Source: Vibrio barjaei
Lineage (GTDB): Bacteria; Pseudomonadota; Gammaproteobacteria; Enterobacterales; Vibrionaceae
NCBI RefSeq assembly: GCF_001639065.2
Contig: NZ_LQXO02000045.1
Span: 20,947-84,946, forward strand
Direction of reading: 5' to 3'
DNA length: 64,000 bases
Position numbers and translations under genes: made by a program. Of this stretch, positions 52,148-60,054 are shown one piece after another (positions within the stretch are counted from its first letter, which is position 1; each line of letters opens with the position of its first letter). The notes under the pieces were generated by a model. That model did not search any database. It saw nothing but the letters and a program-made list of their open reading frames with translations, and was not told the origin of the DNA.

Positions 52148-53284
52148 TTAATCTTGAATGACAACCATATCGTCGCGGTGAATGACTTCAGCACCATAGT
52201 CATAGCCTAAAGTCTCACCGATTTCTTTACTGTGTTTACCTGCAATTTTCGCTAGGTCAGTATCGGAGTAGCCACAAATTCCTTTTGCAACCAGTGCTCC
52301 GTTTTTGGTTGTCACACGCACCACTTCACCTCGAGCGAAGCGGCCTGAAACTTTAACAACACCTTTTGCGAGTAAACTGCTGCCTTTGCCAATCACAGCA
52401 TTGACTGCCCCCGCATCGATGACAATGTTACCCGTTGCTGCCGGGCCAGCAAGAATCCAACGTTTACGATTCTCTAGTGCTTCTGGGAGTGGTAGGAAGC
52501 GTGTACCTTGGGGCTCATCTGACAACGAATCAAACACCACGTTCTCAGCACTACCAGCAGCGATAATAACTTCAATACCGGCACGACGTGCAATATCCGC
52601 TGCCTGAAGTTTGGTTGCCATACCGCCTGTGCCCAATGTCGTTCCACTGCCGCCAGCAATCTTACGAAGCGTTTCATCAATCGTAGTGACTTCGCGAATA
52701 AGTTCCGCATTAGGATCCTTGCGAGGATCGGCGGTAAACAGGCCACGCTGATCGGTTAACAGCAGCAGTTTGTCTGCACCACACAAGATACCCACCAATG
52801 CTGACAGGTTATCGTTATCACCAACTTTAATCTCGCTAGTCGCAACCGCATCATTCTCATTCACAACCGGAATAATGTCGTTTTCCACTAGCGCATTGAT
52901 GGTGTCACGTGCATTCAAAAATCGCTCACGATCCTCAAGATCTGCGCGTGTTAGCAGCATTTGACCGATTTTAAGTCCGTAAATCGCAAATAGCGACTCC
53001 CAAACTTGAATCAACTGACTTTGTCCCACAGCCGCTAATAGCTGCTTACTCGCCATTGAATTGGGAAGTGCGGGGTATCCTAGGTGCTCTCTGCCTGCGG
53101 CAATAGCACCAGAAGATACCATAACCACAGAATGACCAAGCTTTTTCAGCTCAGCACATTGTCTAACGAGCTCGACCATATGCGCTTTGTTTAGCGCTAG
53201 GGAACCACCTGTAAGAACGCTTGTTCCTAACTTCACCACTACAGTTTTTTTGTCTGTAGCTTGACGATTAATATCAGTTGTCAT
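52148..53284 (-). CDS. proB: glutamate 5-kinase
   Basis: This is a 378-residue kinase for the first, feedback-regulated step of proline synthesis. The amino-acid kinase domain (residues 10-260) shows VVKLGTSVLTGGS, VSSGAIAAGREHLG, NENDAVATSEIKVGDNDNLSA, GTGGMATKLQAADIARRAG; a C-terminal PUA domain follows. The start is ATG 53284 (MTTDINRQA); the open frame to 53332 adds 16 residues without support. Confidence 0.96.
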   Translation of the reverse strand: MTTDINRQATDKKTVVVKLGTSVLTGGSLALNKAHMVELVRQCAELKKLGHSVVMVSSGAIAAGREHLGYPALPNSMASKQLLAAVGQSQLIQVWESLFAIYGLKIGQMLLTRADLEDRERFLNARDTINALVENDIIPVVNENDAVATSEIKVGDNDNLSALVGILCGADKLLLLTDQRGLFTADPRKDPNAELIREVTTIDETLRKIAGGSGTTLGTGGMATKLQAADIARRAGIEVIIAAGSAENVVFDSLSDEPQGTRFLPLPEALENRKRWILAGPAATGNIVIDAGAVNAVIGKGSSLLAKGVVKVSGRFARGEVVRVTTKNGALVAKGICGYSDTDLAKIAGKHSKEIGETLGYDYGAEVIHRDDMVVIQD

Positions 53285-53380
53285 CTCTGTTTGTTGGACA
53301 CGAAAGTTAAATAAGGAGTGATGTTTTAGCAATCAAACATCATTTATACAAGTAAAAAGTGAGAGGATTGGAAAAGCAGC

Positions 53381-53413
53381 AAAAAAAAGCCCCAATCGAG
53401 ACATTGAGGCTTT
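53381..53413 (-). terminator. terminator of crl
   Basis: On the minus strand the stem AAGCC-T-CAAT / ATTG-G-GGCTT (one mismatch) is followed by eight T residues. It lies just after the crl stop codon and insulates proB. Confidence 0.8.
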
Positions 53414-53420
53414 GTAAACG

Positions 53421-53810
53421 TTACACGAACTCTACAGAGTCATCATGTATTGCTACATCCAACGAGAACTTTTCTTGAAGCGCAGAAACCAACTTTTCAT
53501 GGAACACTTCTTGTGTTCGAGTAATCTCTTGAGTTGCTGATTCCGGAGCCGACTCTAGGACCCACTCACCTACTTGGTTATAGCGACCAATCTGATACGT
53601 TGCTTCAAATTGCTCATCAACTAGGCTCAAATCAACCCACCAACCCCAAAACTCTCTATCTTCTGGAGACTTAGTATCATCAACACAAACGGAAAGGCAA
53701 TCAAAGTGATAAAACCCTTCTTTGCATAGAGGCTCTCTAAGATAAGGACCAATCGCTTTTAGAGCAGTGAGCAAACGATAATGCGTAGGGTTTTTAGCCG
53801 CTTCTGACAT
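53421..53810 (-). CDS. crl: sigma-S factor-binding protein Crl
   Basis: This is a 129-residue unconventional factor that helps sigma-S (RpoS) join core RNA polymerase. The Crl signatures are ALKAIGPYLREPLCKEGFYH, FDCLSVCVDDT and the conserved REFWGWWVDLSL. The length and position between proB and frsA match the E. coli neighbourhood (proB, crl, frsA, gpt). GGAG precedes the ATG at eight bases. Confidence 0.93.
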   Translation of the reverse strand: MSEAAKNPTHYRLLTALKAIGPYLREPLCKEGFYHFDCLSVCVDDTKSPEDREFWGWWVDLSLVDEQFEATYQIGRYNQVGEWVLESAPESATQEITRTQEVFHEKLVSALQEKFSLDVAIHDDSVEFV

Positions 53811-53939
53811 GGGGAAACTCCATTTATAAGTAAAATTAGTTATTGAATTGAAATAGCGTTAAATTTTCCGAGATATTTATTGTTTTATCATATATTTGAT
53901 TACACGCTTATTTCATATTTAACTAATTTACCACAAATG

Positions 53940-55187
53940 TCACCTCCAAAGTTCGTCCTCCAACCACTTAATCGCCATTTCGAGTGATTGCTCATATCCT
54001 TTAGCAATACCTTTCGCAGGTATTTGTTTTGCCTTGCCGTAATCACTGAACATGGCTACCAAGCGGTTGTCTGAATGTGGTGAAACCATATCGCCTTCTA
54101 GGCTCATTGCTAAGATCGGCACTTTCGTGCGACGAGCACTGAGGAAGCCTTGTATCTTGAGTGACCAAGCCATTAACTGCCCTGACAAACTATTGATATC
54201 AATAGCATCTTTGCCTAATCGAGAGCCCAGCATATCCAAATACATCTTAGGCATGTTCTGGATTTTCTTTGGACTCGTCAGCAAATCATGGATAGGTGCG
54301 CCAAGTGATACACAACCTTTAATCTTATTGGGTTCAAGGAAAGACAACCTTACCATCGCGTTGCCACCAAAACGGAAACCTAATAGACCTACTTTGAAAT
54401 GATCAACCCATGGGATATTTGGTAGCTCGTTTAGCACAGCTTGGTGTAAGCAAGACGTGTCTTCCGTTAGGGGCCAATGAGAGCTGTGACCGATAGAAGG
54501 CATATCGACGGTTAACATCGCAATGCCTGCTGGTGCAAGGTAATCGCGGAACAAACGCCACATGTCTGTTTGTAAGGAATCGAGACCAGCACTCACTATA
54601 ACAACAGGTTGTGGTTTGTCTGTACTAACTAAGTGCAGATTAGCAATAATACGTTTGTTCTTATAAGGAACTTCAATTTGCTTAATAATGTGACTAGTGC
54701 GTTTTGCTGCTTCATTGTAAGCCGTATTCGCTAGCACCTGCGCCTGTAACGCAAGATTGTCGTTCTTTAGATGAGGGTAACCTGCAATGCTAAAACAAAG
54801 TGAGGCTTTAAATAACTCTTCGGCCGAATCATCACCAGTCACATCATTAGCACGCTTTTGATGCAACATACCAAGCTTCGTCCACTCATAGTTCCAGTTA
54901 CCACCGTGATAGCCCATTACGGTATCCAGCCACTCGTCAACCGTACGAGAATGTTTTGATGAGGCAATGGTCGCTAACACACTTTCCTGTTCAATAGGAT
55001 CAATACCCTGCCAAACCCATTGCAACCGTAGTAGGTTTCGGTACCAAGAGGTGGGGTTCTCCGCTCTGCGCTCCTCAAGCAGCTTATCGCTACTCGGCAT
55101 ATATCTAATCAGACGGGAGGTTTCTTTTGCCTGTTTGTTTTTCTCGAACAACGTCTCAGAGATATTCTTGCTGGTTTCTTCAGACAT
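53940..55187 (-). CDS. frsA: FrsA family alpha/beta hydrolase (esterase)
   Basis: This is a 415-residue protein of the FrsA (YafA, DUF1100) family, whose E. coli member binds unphosphorylated enzyme IIA-Glc and affects the switch between fermentation and respiration. Conserved segments include WYRNLLRLQWVWQGIDP, VMGYHGGNWNYEWTKLG, AGLDSLQTDMWRLFRDYLAP and GLLGFRFGGNAMVRLSFLEP; in the last, Arg-Phe occupies the nucleophile elbow where Ser is usual, as in E. coli FrsA. The neighbours gpt and crl are the same as in E. coli. Confidence 0.93.
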   Translation of the reverse strand: MSEETSKNISETLFEKNKQAKETSRLIRYMPSSDKLLEERRAENPTSWYRNLLRLQWVWQGIDPIEQESVLATIASSKHSRTVDEWLDTVMGYHGGNWNYEWTKLGMLHQKRANDVTGDDSAEELFKASLCFSIAGYPHLKNDNLALQAQVLANTAYNEAAKRTSHIIKQIEVPYKNKRIIANLHLVSTDKPQPVVIVSAGLDSLQTDMWRLFRDYLAPAGIAMLTVDMPSIGHSSHWPLTEDTSCLHQAVLNELPNIPWVDHFKVGLLGFRFGGNAMVRLSFLEPNKIKGCVSLGAPIHDLLTSPKKIQNMPKMYLDMLGSRLGKDAIDINSLSGQLMAWSLKIQGFLSARRTKVPILAMSLEGDMVSPHSDNRLVAMFSDYGKAKQIPAKGIAKGYEQSLEMAIKWLEDELWR

Positions 55188-55228
55188 GTCATAGCCTTCT
55201 AATGGAACTTTGTCCTATATAGTAATAA

Positions 55229-55257
55229 AAAAAATGACCCAATAAAGGGTCATTTTT
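55229..55257 (-). terminator. terminator of gpt
   Basis: The stem AAAAATGACCC / GGGTCATTTTT (55230-55240 and 55247-55257) is followed by a long T-tract on the minus strand. It separates gpt from frsA. Confidence 0.82.
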
Positions 55258-55278
55258 CGCAAATACAGATTGATGTAT

Positions 55279-55743
55279 TTATTTTTGTTTACGGTTGATT
55301 GGCTCAACGTAAGACAGCACCATATCCCATGGCTGCTCAATCCAACAGTCCTGAGCGATGTCAACGATGTATTCATCAACAAGCTCAACACCCGCAGGTT
55401 TCGCACAGACTGTTACAAATTTAGCTTTAGGGTACATCTCGCGGATCTTACGAGCAGTGTCGCCACTGTCTACTAAATCATCAACGATTAGATAACCTTC
55501 ACCATCATGCTCAGGTGCTTTTAGCACTGTCATGTCACGCTGATGATCGTGATCGTAGCTAGAGATACATACCGTATCTACGTAACGAATACCTAGCTCA
55601 CGAGCCAGAATTGCAGCAGGAACCAGACCACCACGGCTTACGCCTAGAATGCCTTTCCACTGTTCTGCTGGCATTTGACGCTCAGCAAGTTGACGGCAAT
55701 ATGCGTGCATATTGTCCCATGTGATGATGAATTTGTTAGCCAT
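55279..55743 (-). CDS. gpt: xanthine-guanine phosphoribosyltransferase
   Basis: This is a 154-residue purine salvage enzyme that converts xanthine and guanine to their nucleotides using PRPP. The PRPP-binding motif is YLIVDDLVDSGDTARKI, with the upstream GVSRGGLVPAAILARELG. The length equals E. coli Gpt (152) within two residues. A purine permease gene ends 31 bp upstream of its start, and the two are on the same strand, so import and salvage are probably co-expressed. Confidence 0.96.
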   Translation of the reverse strand: MANKFIITWDNMHAYCRQLAERQMPAEQWKGILGVSRGGLVPAAILARELGIRYVDTVCISSYDHDHQRDMTVLKAPEHDGEGYLIVDDLVDSGDTARKIREMYPKAKFVTVCAKPAGVELVDEYIVDIAQDCWIEQPWDMVLSYVEPINRKQK

Positions 55744-55774
55744 AGTAAAAACCTAATTAAAACGTGTTCGTGCG

Positions 55775-57067
55775 TTATGCAGCCAAAATGTACTTCATGA
55801 TAAAGATTGCCGACATTACCCATACACTTAGAGAAACGTCACGTCCTTTACCACTCAATGCTTTGATCGCCGCGTAAGCAATGAAACCTAACGAGATACC
55901 TTCTGCAATAGAGAATGTAAAAGGCATCAGCAAGCAAGTTACAACAACCGGCGCAGCTTCTGTAATGTCTCTCCAGTCGATACCAACTAGACCAGACATC
56001 ATAAGAATTGCTACGTAAAACAGAGCACCTGCAGTTGCGTAAGCTGGGATCATACCCGCCAAAGGCGAGAAGAATAAAGCAAGTACAAACAAAATGCCAA
56101 CAACAACTGCAGTCAGACCTGTACGACCGCCAGCAGCCACACCTGCTGTACTCTCTACATATGAGGTTGTGTTTGACGTACCCAGTAGTGCACCTACTGA
56201 TGTCGCTGTTGAATCCGCCAGAAGCGCTTTGTTCAAGCGTGGGATTTTGCCATCTTTGCCGATTAAATCTGCTTTTTGAGCAACGCCAACCAGCGTACCG
56301 GCAGTGTCAAACAAGTCGACGAATAAGAAAGCAAATACCACTGAAATCATGCCGATCTCAAACACGGCTGAGAAATCTAATTGCATGAAGGTAGGCGCAA
56401 TGCTTGGTGGAGCAGACATGATACCGCCCCACTGCACGTCACCAAAAATAAGACCAAGACCGGTTACCGCCAAGATAGCGATCATTACTGCACCTTTTAC
56501 ACCACGGTGTACAAGTGCAATAGTCAGAAAGAAACCAACTGCGGCGAGAGTTGCTGGCAGTGACGTGATATGACCAAGCGAAACCAGTGTTGCTGGGTTA
56601 TCGACAACAATACCCGCGTTTTTCAGCGCGATAAGTGCCAAAAATAGACCAATACCCGCAGAAATACCGGTTCTAAGCGACATTGGAATGGAGTTAATGA
56701 TCCACTCACGAATTTTGAAAACACTCAAAAGGATGAACAAGACACCTGAGCAAAATACTGCCGCTAGAGCCACTTGCCATGTGTAACCCATACCTAGCAC
56801 AACCGCGTAGGTAAAGAACGCATTCAGCCCCATACCAGGAGCCTGTGCGATTGGATAGTTAGCTACGAAGCCCATGATGAAACAGCCAATAGCAGCCGCA
56901 AGACAGGTAGCAACGAATACTGCGCCGCGATCCATGCCGGCATCAGCTAGAATTGCTGGGTTAACAAAAATAATGTAAGCCATCGTCAGGAAGGTTGTTA
57001 AACCTGCGATGATCTCAGTGCGCACATTGGTGCCATGTTCACTGAGTTTAAACAGCCTTTCGAGCAT
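55775..57067 (-). CDS. NCS2/AzgA-type purine permease
   Basis: This is a 430-residue membrane transporter of the AzgA branch of NCS2 permeases, which import adenine, guanine or hypoxanthine with protons. Typical segments are GTNVRTEIIAGLTTFLTMAY, ANYPIAQAPGMGLNAFFTY, the DLFDTAGTLVGVAQKADLIG block and GTSNTTSYVESTAGVAAGGR. Which purine it prefers cannot be decided here. It is the first gene of the permease-gpt unit. A PurR-like box lies 23 bp upstream of the ATG. Confidence 0.92.
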   Translation of the reverse strand: MLERLFKLSEHGTNVRTEIIAGLTTFLTMAYIIFVNPAILADAGMDRGAVFVATCLAAAIGCFIMGFVANYPIAQAPGMGLNAFFTYAVVLGMGYTWQVALAAVFCSGVLFILLSVFKIREWIINSIPMSLRTGISAGIGLFLALIALKNAGIVVDNPATLVSLGHITSLPATLAAVGFFLTIALVHRGVKGAVMIAILAVTGLGLIFGDVQWGGIMSAPPSIAPTFMQLDFSAVFEIGMISVVFAFLFVDLFDTAGTLVGVAQKADLIGKDGKIPRLNKALLADSTATSVGALLGTSNTTSYVESTAGVAAGGRTGLTAVVVGILFVLALFFSPLAGMIPAYATAGALFYVAILMMSGLVGIDWRDITEAAPVVVTCLLMPFTFSIAEGISLGFIAYAAIKALSGKGRDVSLSVWVMSAIFIMKYILAA

Positions 57068-57089
57068 AATCGAATCCCTAAAATGTAAA

Positions 57090-57105
57090 AAGTAAACGGT
57101 TGCGT
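57090..57105 (-). promoter_or_regulatory. PurR-like operator upstream of the purine permease
   Basis: The 16-mer AAGTAAACGGTTGCGT matches the PurR consensus ACGCAAACGTTTGCGT at 13 positions. It lies just upstream of the permease start. PurR control of NCS2 permease genes and gpt-type salvage genes is known in gamma-proteobacteria, so the call is reasonable though untested. Confidence 0.6.
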
Positions 57106-57334
57106 AAACGATTGGCGCGAATTATAAGGTTATCAAAACGCAAATTCCACCTAGAATTTTGACTCTAAACCAAATATTTTTAAGTTGATATGAAACCTAT
57201 TCGGTAACAATAACTAACAATTTGATGTAGTTACTCAATCGCCAATAGAATTCAGTGTAGTCAGGCTATTTACCGTTCGTTCACTATTTGAACGTTTTTT
57301 GAGATTAAGACGGTAGTTTGGGGAGATAAAAGAC

Positions 57335-57636
57335 AAAAAAAACGCCACTCAGTTGAGTGGCGGTAGAATAATTTGGTCATCAATTGGGGTATATAACCAA
57401 CGAAAAATTCTAAATATAGGGGTATAAATCGTTCACTATCTACCAAAGTAGACATTGTACGCGAAGTCTTTTGTGTATACGTTTTGAGTTGTCCAAAACA
57501 TCGCGCTTGCTAAACCTTTCATAAACATCACCTTCTAACAAAACATCATTGTGCATTAATTGCTTTGAATCTCGGTTCCTTGGAGGCGATAAATCGGGCT
57601 CTTTCCGTGAGCAGTATCGTTGAGTCTCTCAACTGT
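57335..57636 (-). ncRNA. candidate dual-function RNA (VcdRP-like)
   Basis: A minus-strand unit of about 300 nt lies in the 890-bp gap before pepD. An extended -10 box (TGGTATTCT, core 57647-57642) with TTGTAA 16 bp upstream predicts a start near 57636. The 5' part folds as GTTGAG-AGA-CTCAAC and GCTC / GAGC. A 28-codon frame with a ribosome binding site follows, then a 3' part with TATACCCC twice (57426-57419 and 57393-57386), then a terminator CGCCACTCA / TGAGTGGCG with T8 (57335-57362). The C-rich repeats could pair with ribosome binding sites. The layout recalls VcdRP of V. cholerae, in which a roughly 29-residue peptide and a C-rich sRNA adjust sugar uptake and citrate synthase. The identity is inferred, not proven. 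Confidence 0.6.
57436..57522 (-). CDS. 28-residue small protein encoded within the candidate sRNA
   Basis: A short frame starts at ATG 57522, preceded by AGAAGGTGA at good spacing, and ends with TAG at 57438-57436. The product begins MKGLASAMFWTTQN and ends YNVYFGR. It is amphipathic, rich in aromatic residues, and carries three basic residues, with no clear membrane span. The size, position 5' of C-rich repeats and terminator recall VcdP of V. cholerae, but I cannot confirm sequence identity from memory. The strong ribosome binding site is the main support. Confidence 0.6.
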   Translation of the reverse strand: MKGLASAMFWTTQNVYTKDFAYNVYFGR

Positions 57637-57676
57637 TCAAAAGAATACCATATCGGACTTTTATTACAAGCACAAA

Positions 57677-57692
57677 AGCGATCTAAGTCACA
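57677..57692 (-). promoter_or_regulatory. possible CRP site upstream of the candidate VcdRP-like RNA
   Basis: On the minus strand TGTGA-CTTAGA-TCGCT has one perfect half-site and one weak half-site of the CRP consensus TGTGA-N6-TCACA. It is centred about 49 bp upstream of the predicted start. CRP control would fit a carbon-metabolism RNA, but a single good half-site is modest evidence. Confidence 0.35.
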
Positions 57693-57888
57693 ATTATTTT
57701 AATGATGACTAATTTATTACTTAAAACTGTAATTAAATTACAAAAACAACACTATCAAATATGCACCTAGACTCATTCGAGTCTGGTAACTAAGCTTTAC
57801 CACCGTTTCTACAAGATACTTCAGGTTTGACTACTACCTATTTACAACTAATGATATCCTTTGCTTTATCTTAAATAAGCTAGAAAAC

Positions 57889-57919
57889 CAGACGTTCCCT
57901 TCAAAATAAGGGACATCTG
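57889..57919 (+). repeat. hairpin in the pepD leader
   Basis: TCCCTT / AAGGGA with flanking CAGA / TCTG pairs around the loop CAAAAT, about 40 bp before the pepD start. No T-tract follows, so it is a possible mRNA-stabilising or regulatory hairpin. Nothing else was recognised on the plus strand between 57700 and 57960. Confidence 0.4.
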
Positions 57920-57960
57920 AGGAACAACTATCTAGCAAAGCCCGTCAAAAGGAGAGTTCC

Positions 57961-59430
57961 GTGTCTGAATTCCATTCTGAAATCAGTAAGTTGTCACCAG
58001 CACCTGTCTGGCAATTTTTCGATAAAATCTGCTCTATCCCTCACCCATCTAAGCATGAAGAAGCTCTTGCAGAGTACATTGTCGGCTGGGCAAAGGAGCA
58101 AGGTCTTGAAGTAAAACGTGACAAAACTGGCAACGTCTTCATTAAGAAGCCTGCTACCGCAGGAATGGAGCATAAGAAAGGTGTTGTGCTTCAAGCGCAC
58201 ATCGATATGGTACCGCAAAAGAACGAAGATACTGACCATGACTTTACCGTTGACCCAATTCAACCTTACATCGATGGCGAATGGGTAACCGCAAAAGGCA
58301 CAACATTGGGTGCTGATAACGGTATTGGTATGGCAACATGTTTAGCTGTACTTGCTTCTAATGACATCAAACACGGTCCTCTAGAGGTATTGCTAACTAT
58401 CGACGAAGAAGCTGGTATGACTGGCGCGTTTGGTCTTGAAGCAGGTTGGCTGGAAGGTGACATCCTACTTAACACGGATTCAGAGCAAGAAGGTGAAGTC
58501 TACATGGGCTGTGCTGGCGGTATCGACGCAGCAATTACTTTCGAGGTAAATCGTGAAGCAGCTCCTGAAGGTTATGTGGCGCGTCAGCTGACATTAAAAG
58601 GTCTTAAAGGCGGACACTCCGGGTGTGATATCCATACTGGTCGCGGCAATGCTAACAAGCTGCTGGCTCGCTTCCTTGCTGGTCATGCTCAAGAGTTAGA
58701 CGCACGTCTTATTGAGTTCCGTGGCGGTAGCTTACGTAATGCCATCCCACGTGAAGGTTTTGTCACCCTTGCACTGCCAGAAACGAATCTAGCAAAGCTG
58801 GACGAATTATACAGCTTCTATACTGAACTGCTGAAATCTGAGCTTGGCGCTATCGAAACCGATATTGTTACCTTTAACGATGCAGCTGACTTAGCTGATG
58901 TATTTGCGACAGAATCTCAAACTCGCTTCATTGCAGCACTAAACGCTTGTCCAAATGGCGTGATTCGCATGAGTGATGATATTGAAGGCGTGGTAGAAAC
59001 CTCGTTAAACGTTGGCGTTATCACCACTCAAACAGATAAAGTAGAAGTACTTTGTTTGATTCGCTCTTTAATTGATTCTGGGCGTTCACAAGTTGAAGGC
59101 ATGCTAGCCTCTATCGCAGAGCTAGCTGGCGCTACTATCCAATGCTCAGGCGCATATCCTGGTTGGAAGCCTGATCCAGAATCAGAAATCATGGCTACCT
59201 TCCGTGACATGTATGAAGGTATCTATGGTCACAAACCAAACATTATGGTCATTCACGCGGGCTTAGAGTGTGGTCTGTTCAAAGAACCATACCCTAGCAT
59301 GGATATGGTCTCGTTTGGCCCAACAATCAAGTTCCCTCATTCGCCAGATGAGAAAGTGAAAATCGATACCGTTGAACTGTTCTGGAACCAAATGGTTGCG
59401 TTATTAGAAGCCATTCCTGCTAAAGCATAA
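57961..59430 (+). CDS. pepD: aminoacyl-histidine dipeptidase (peptidase D)
   Basis: This is a 489-residue M20-family zinc dipeptidase that hydrolyses beta-alanyl-histidine and other dipeptides. The metal ligand motifs are VVLQAHIDMVPQK, TLGADNGIGMA and LTIDEEAGMTGAFGLEA, followed by NTDSEQEG; a dimerisation domain with LKGGHSGCDIHTGRGNANKL and a late VIHAGLECGLF complete it. The start is GTG 57961 with AGGAGAG upstream. Divergence from gpt and its linked gene is as in E. coli. A strong terminator follows. Confidence 0.97.
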   Translation: MSEFHSEISKLSPAPVWQFFDKICSIPHPSKHEEALAEYIVGWAKEQGLEVKRDKTGNVFIKKPATAGMEHKKGVVLQAHIDMVPQKNEDTDHDFTVDPIQPYIDGEWVTAKGTTLGADNGIGMATCLAVLASNDIKHGPLEVLLTIDEEAGMTGAFGLEAGWLEGDILLNTDSEQEGEVYMGCAGGIDAAITFEVNREAAPEGYVARQLTLKGLKGGHSGCDIHTGRGNANKLLARFLAGHAQELDARLIEFRGGSLRNAIPREGFVTLALPETNLAKLDELYSFYTELLKSELGAIETDIVTFNDAADLADVFATESQTRFIAALNACPNGVIRMSDDIEGVVETSLNVGVITTQTDKVEVLCLIRSLIDSGRSQVEGMLASIAELAGATIQCSGAYPGWKPDPESEIMATFRDMYEGIYGHKPNIMVIHAGLECGLFKEPYPSMDMVSFGPTIKFPHSPDEKVKIDTVELFWNQMVALLEAIPAKA

Positions 59431-59454
59431 TTCGCTGCTTTAATCGCCATTATC

Positions 59455-59487
59455 AAGCCGATGTTTAACCATAACATCGGCTTTTTT
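59455..59487 (+). terminator. terminator of pepD
   Basis: A perfect 11-bp stem AAGCCGATGTT / AACATCGGCTT (59455-59465 and 59473-59483) is followed by a run of T residues. Confidence 0.9.
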
Positions 59488-59569
59488 GTTTCATATCAAA
59501 TGGCAGTTTTGTTTTTTACGTTGCCTCTGTGTATATTGAGACAAGTTATCATTTACAGAGATCATTGAT

Positions 59570-59776
59570 ATGCAAGTTTACGGTTGTTGTGACTTAGTAA
59601 GAGAAATCTACGCCCAAATTGGTAGTGGTGACCAAGGTTATATCCCTCAGGCTATTTCTTGTGCAGTACGTGCGTTAAACGACATTGCAGCGGACGAATC
59701 CTTACCTTTGGAAACACGTGAAAAGGCAGCCTTTGCAGCCGCCAATTTACTCATTTCCGACTTTGAAGATAAGTAG
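59570..59776 (+). CDS. yaeP: YaeP family protein (UPF0253)
   Basis: This is a 68-residue protein of the YaeP family, unknown function. The C-terminal REKAAFAAANLLISDFEDK and the central SGDQGYIPQAISCAVRALND match E. coli YaeP closely. It probably folds as a small helical protein. The DUF4250 gene follows 9 bp downstream, so the two form an operon ending at the terminator at 60003. Confidence 0.92.
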   Translation: MQVYGCCDLVREIYAQIGSGDQGYIPQAISCAVRALNDIAADESLPLETREKAAFAAANLLISDFEDK

Positions 59777-59785
59777 AGACACATT

Positions 59786-59977
59786 ATGAATCTAGCGAAC
59801 TTTGAGAGTATGGACCCCATCATGCTGATGAGTATTGTTAATATGAAGCTACGGGACGATTTTGGTGGCGATCTCGACAAACTTGCTAACTTCTTCGATA
59901 TCAGTAAGTCGGCATTGATTGAGAAACTAGCAGGTGCTGGGTTTGATTTTCTTCCCGAGGCTGGTCAATTTAGATAA
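59786..59977 (+). CDS. DUF4250 family protein
   Basis: This is a 63-residue helical protein of the DUF4250 family. The N-terminal FESMDPIMLMSIVNMKLRDD is diagnostic, followed by LANFFDISKSALIEKLAGAG, which has the look of a small helix-turn-helix. Function is unknown. It is co-transcribed with yaeP. Confidence 0.9.
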   Translation: MNLANFESMDPIMLMSIVNMKLRDDFGGDLDKLANFFDISKSALIEKLAGAGFDFLPEAGQFR

Positions 59978-60002
59978 GACGTAGACACGACGTTTTCTTC
60001 TT

Positions 60003-60036
60003 AGTAAAAAGCTCTACAAATGCAGAGCTTTTTACT
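60003..60036. terminator. bidirectional terminator
   Basis: A perfect 13-bp stem AGTAAAAAGCTCT / AGAGCTTTTTACT (60003-60015 and 60024-60036) sits between the convergent DUF4250 and sodium-transporter genes and can end both transcripts. Confidence 0.88.
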
Positions 60037-60054
60037 TATCTCATACTGTTTGTC

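Noticed and set aside
57270..57455. Minus-strand open frame of 61 codons downstream of the purine-permease gap RNA
   Set aside because: It runs through the terminator and C-rich repeats of the candidate sRNA and has no ribosome binding site.
57540..57640. Leader hairpins of the candidate dual RNA as a metabolite riboswitch
   Set aside because: No consensus of a known riboswitch class (glycine, SAM, purine, guanidine, c-di-GMP) could be matched.
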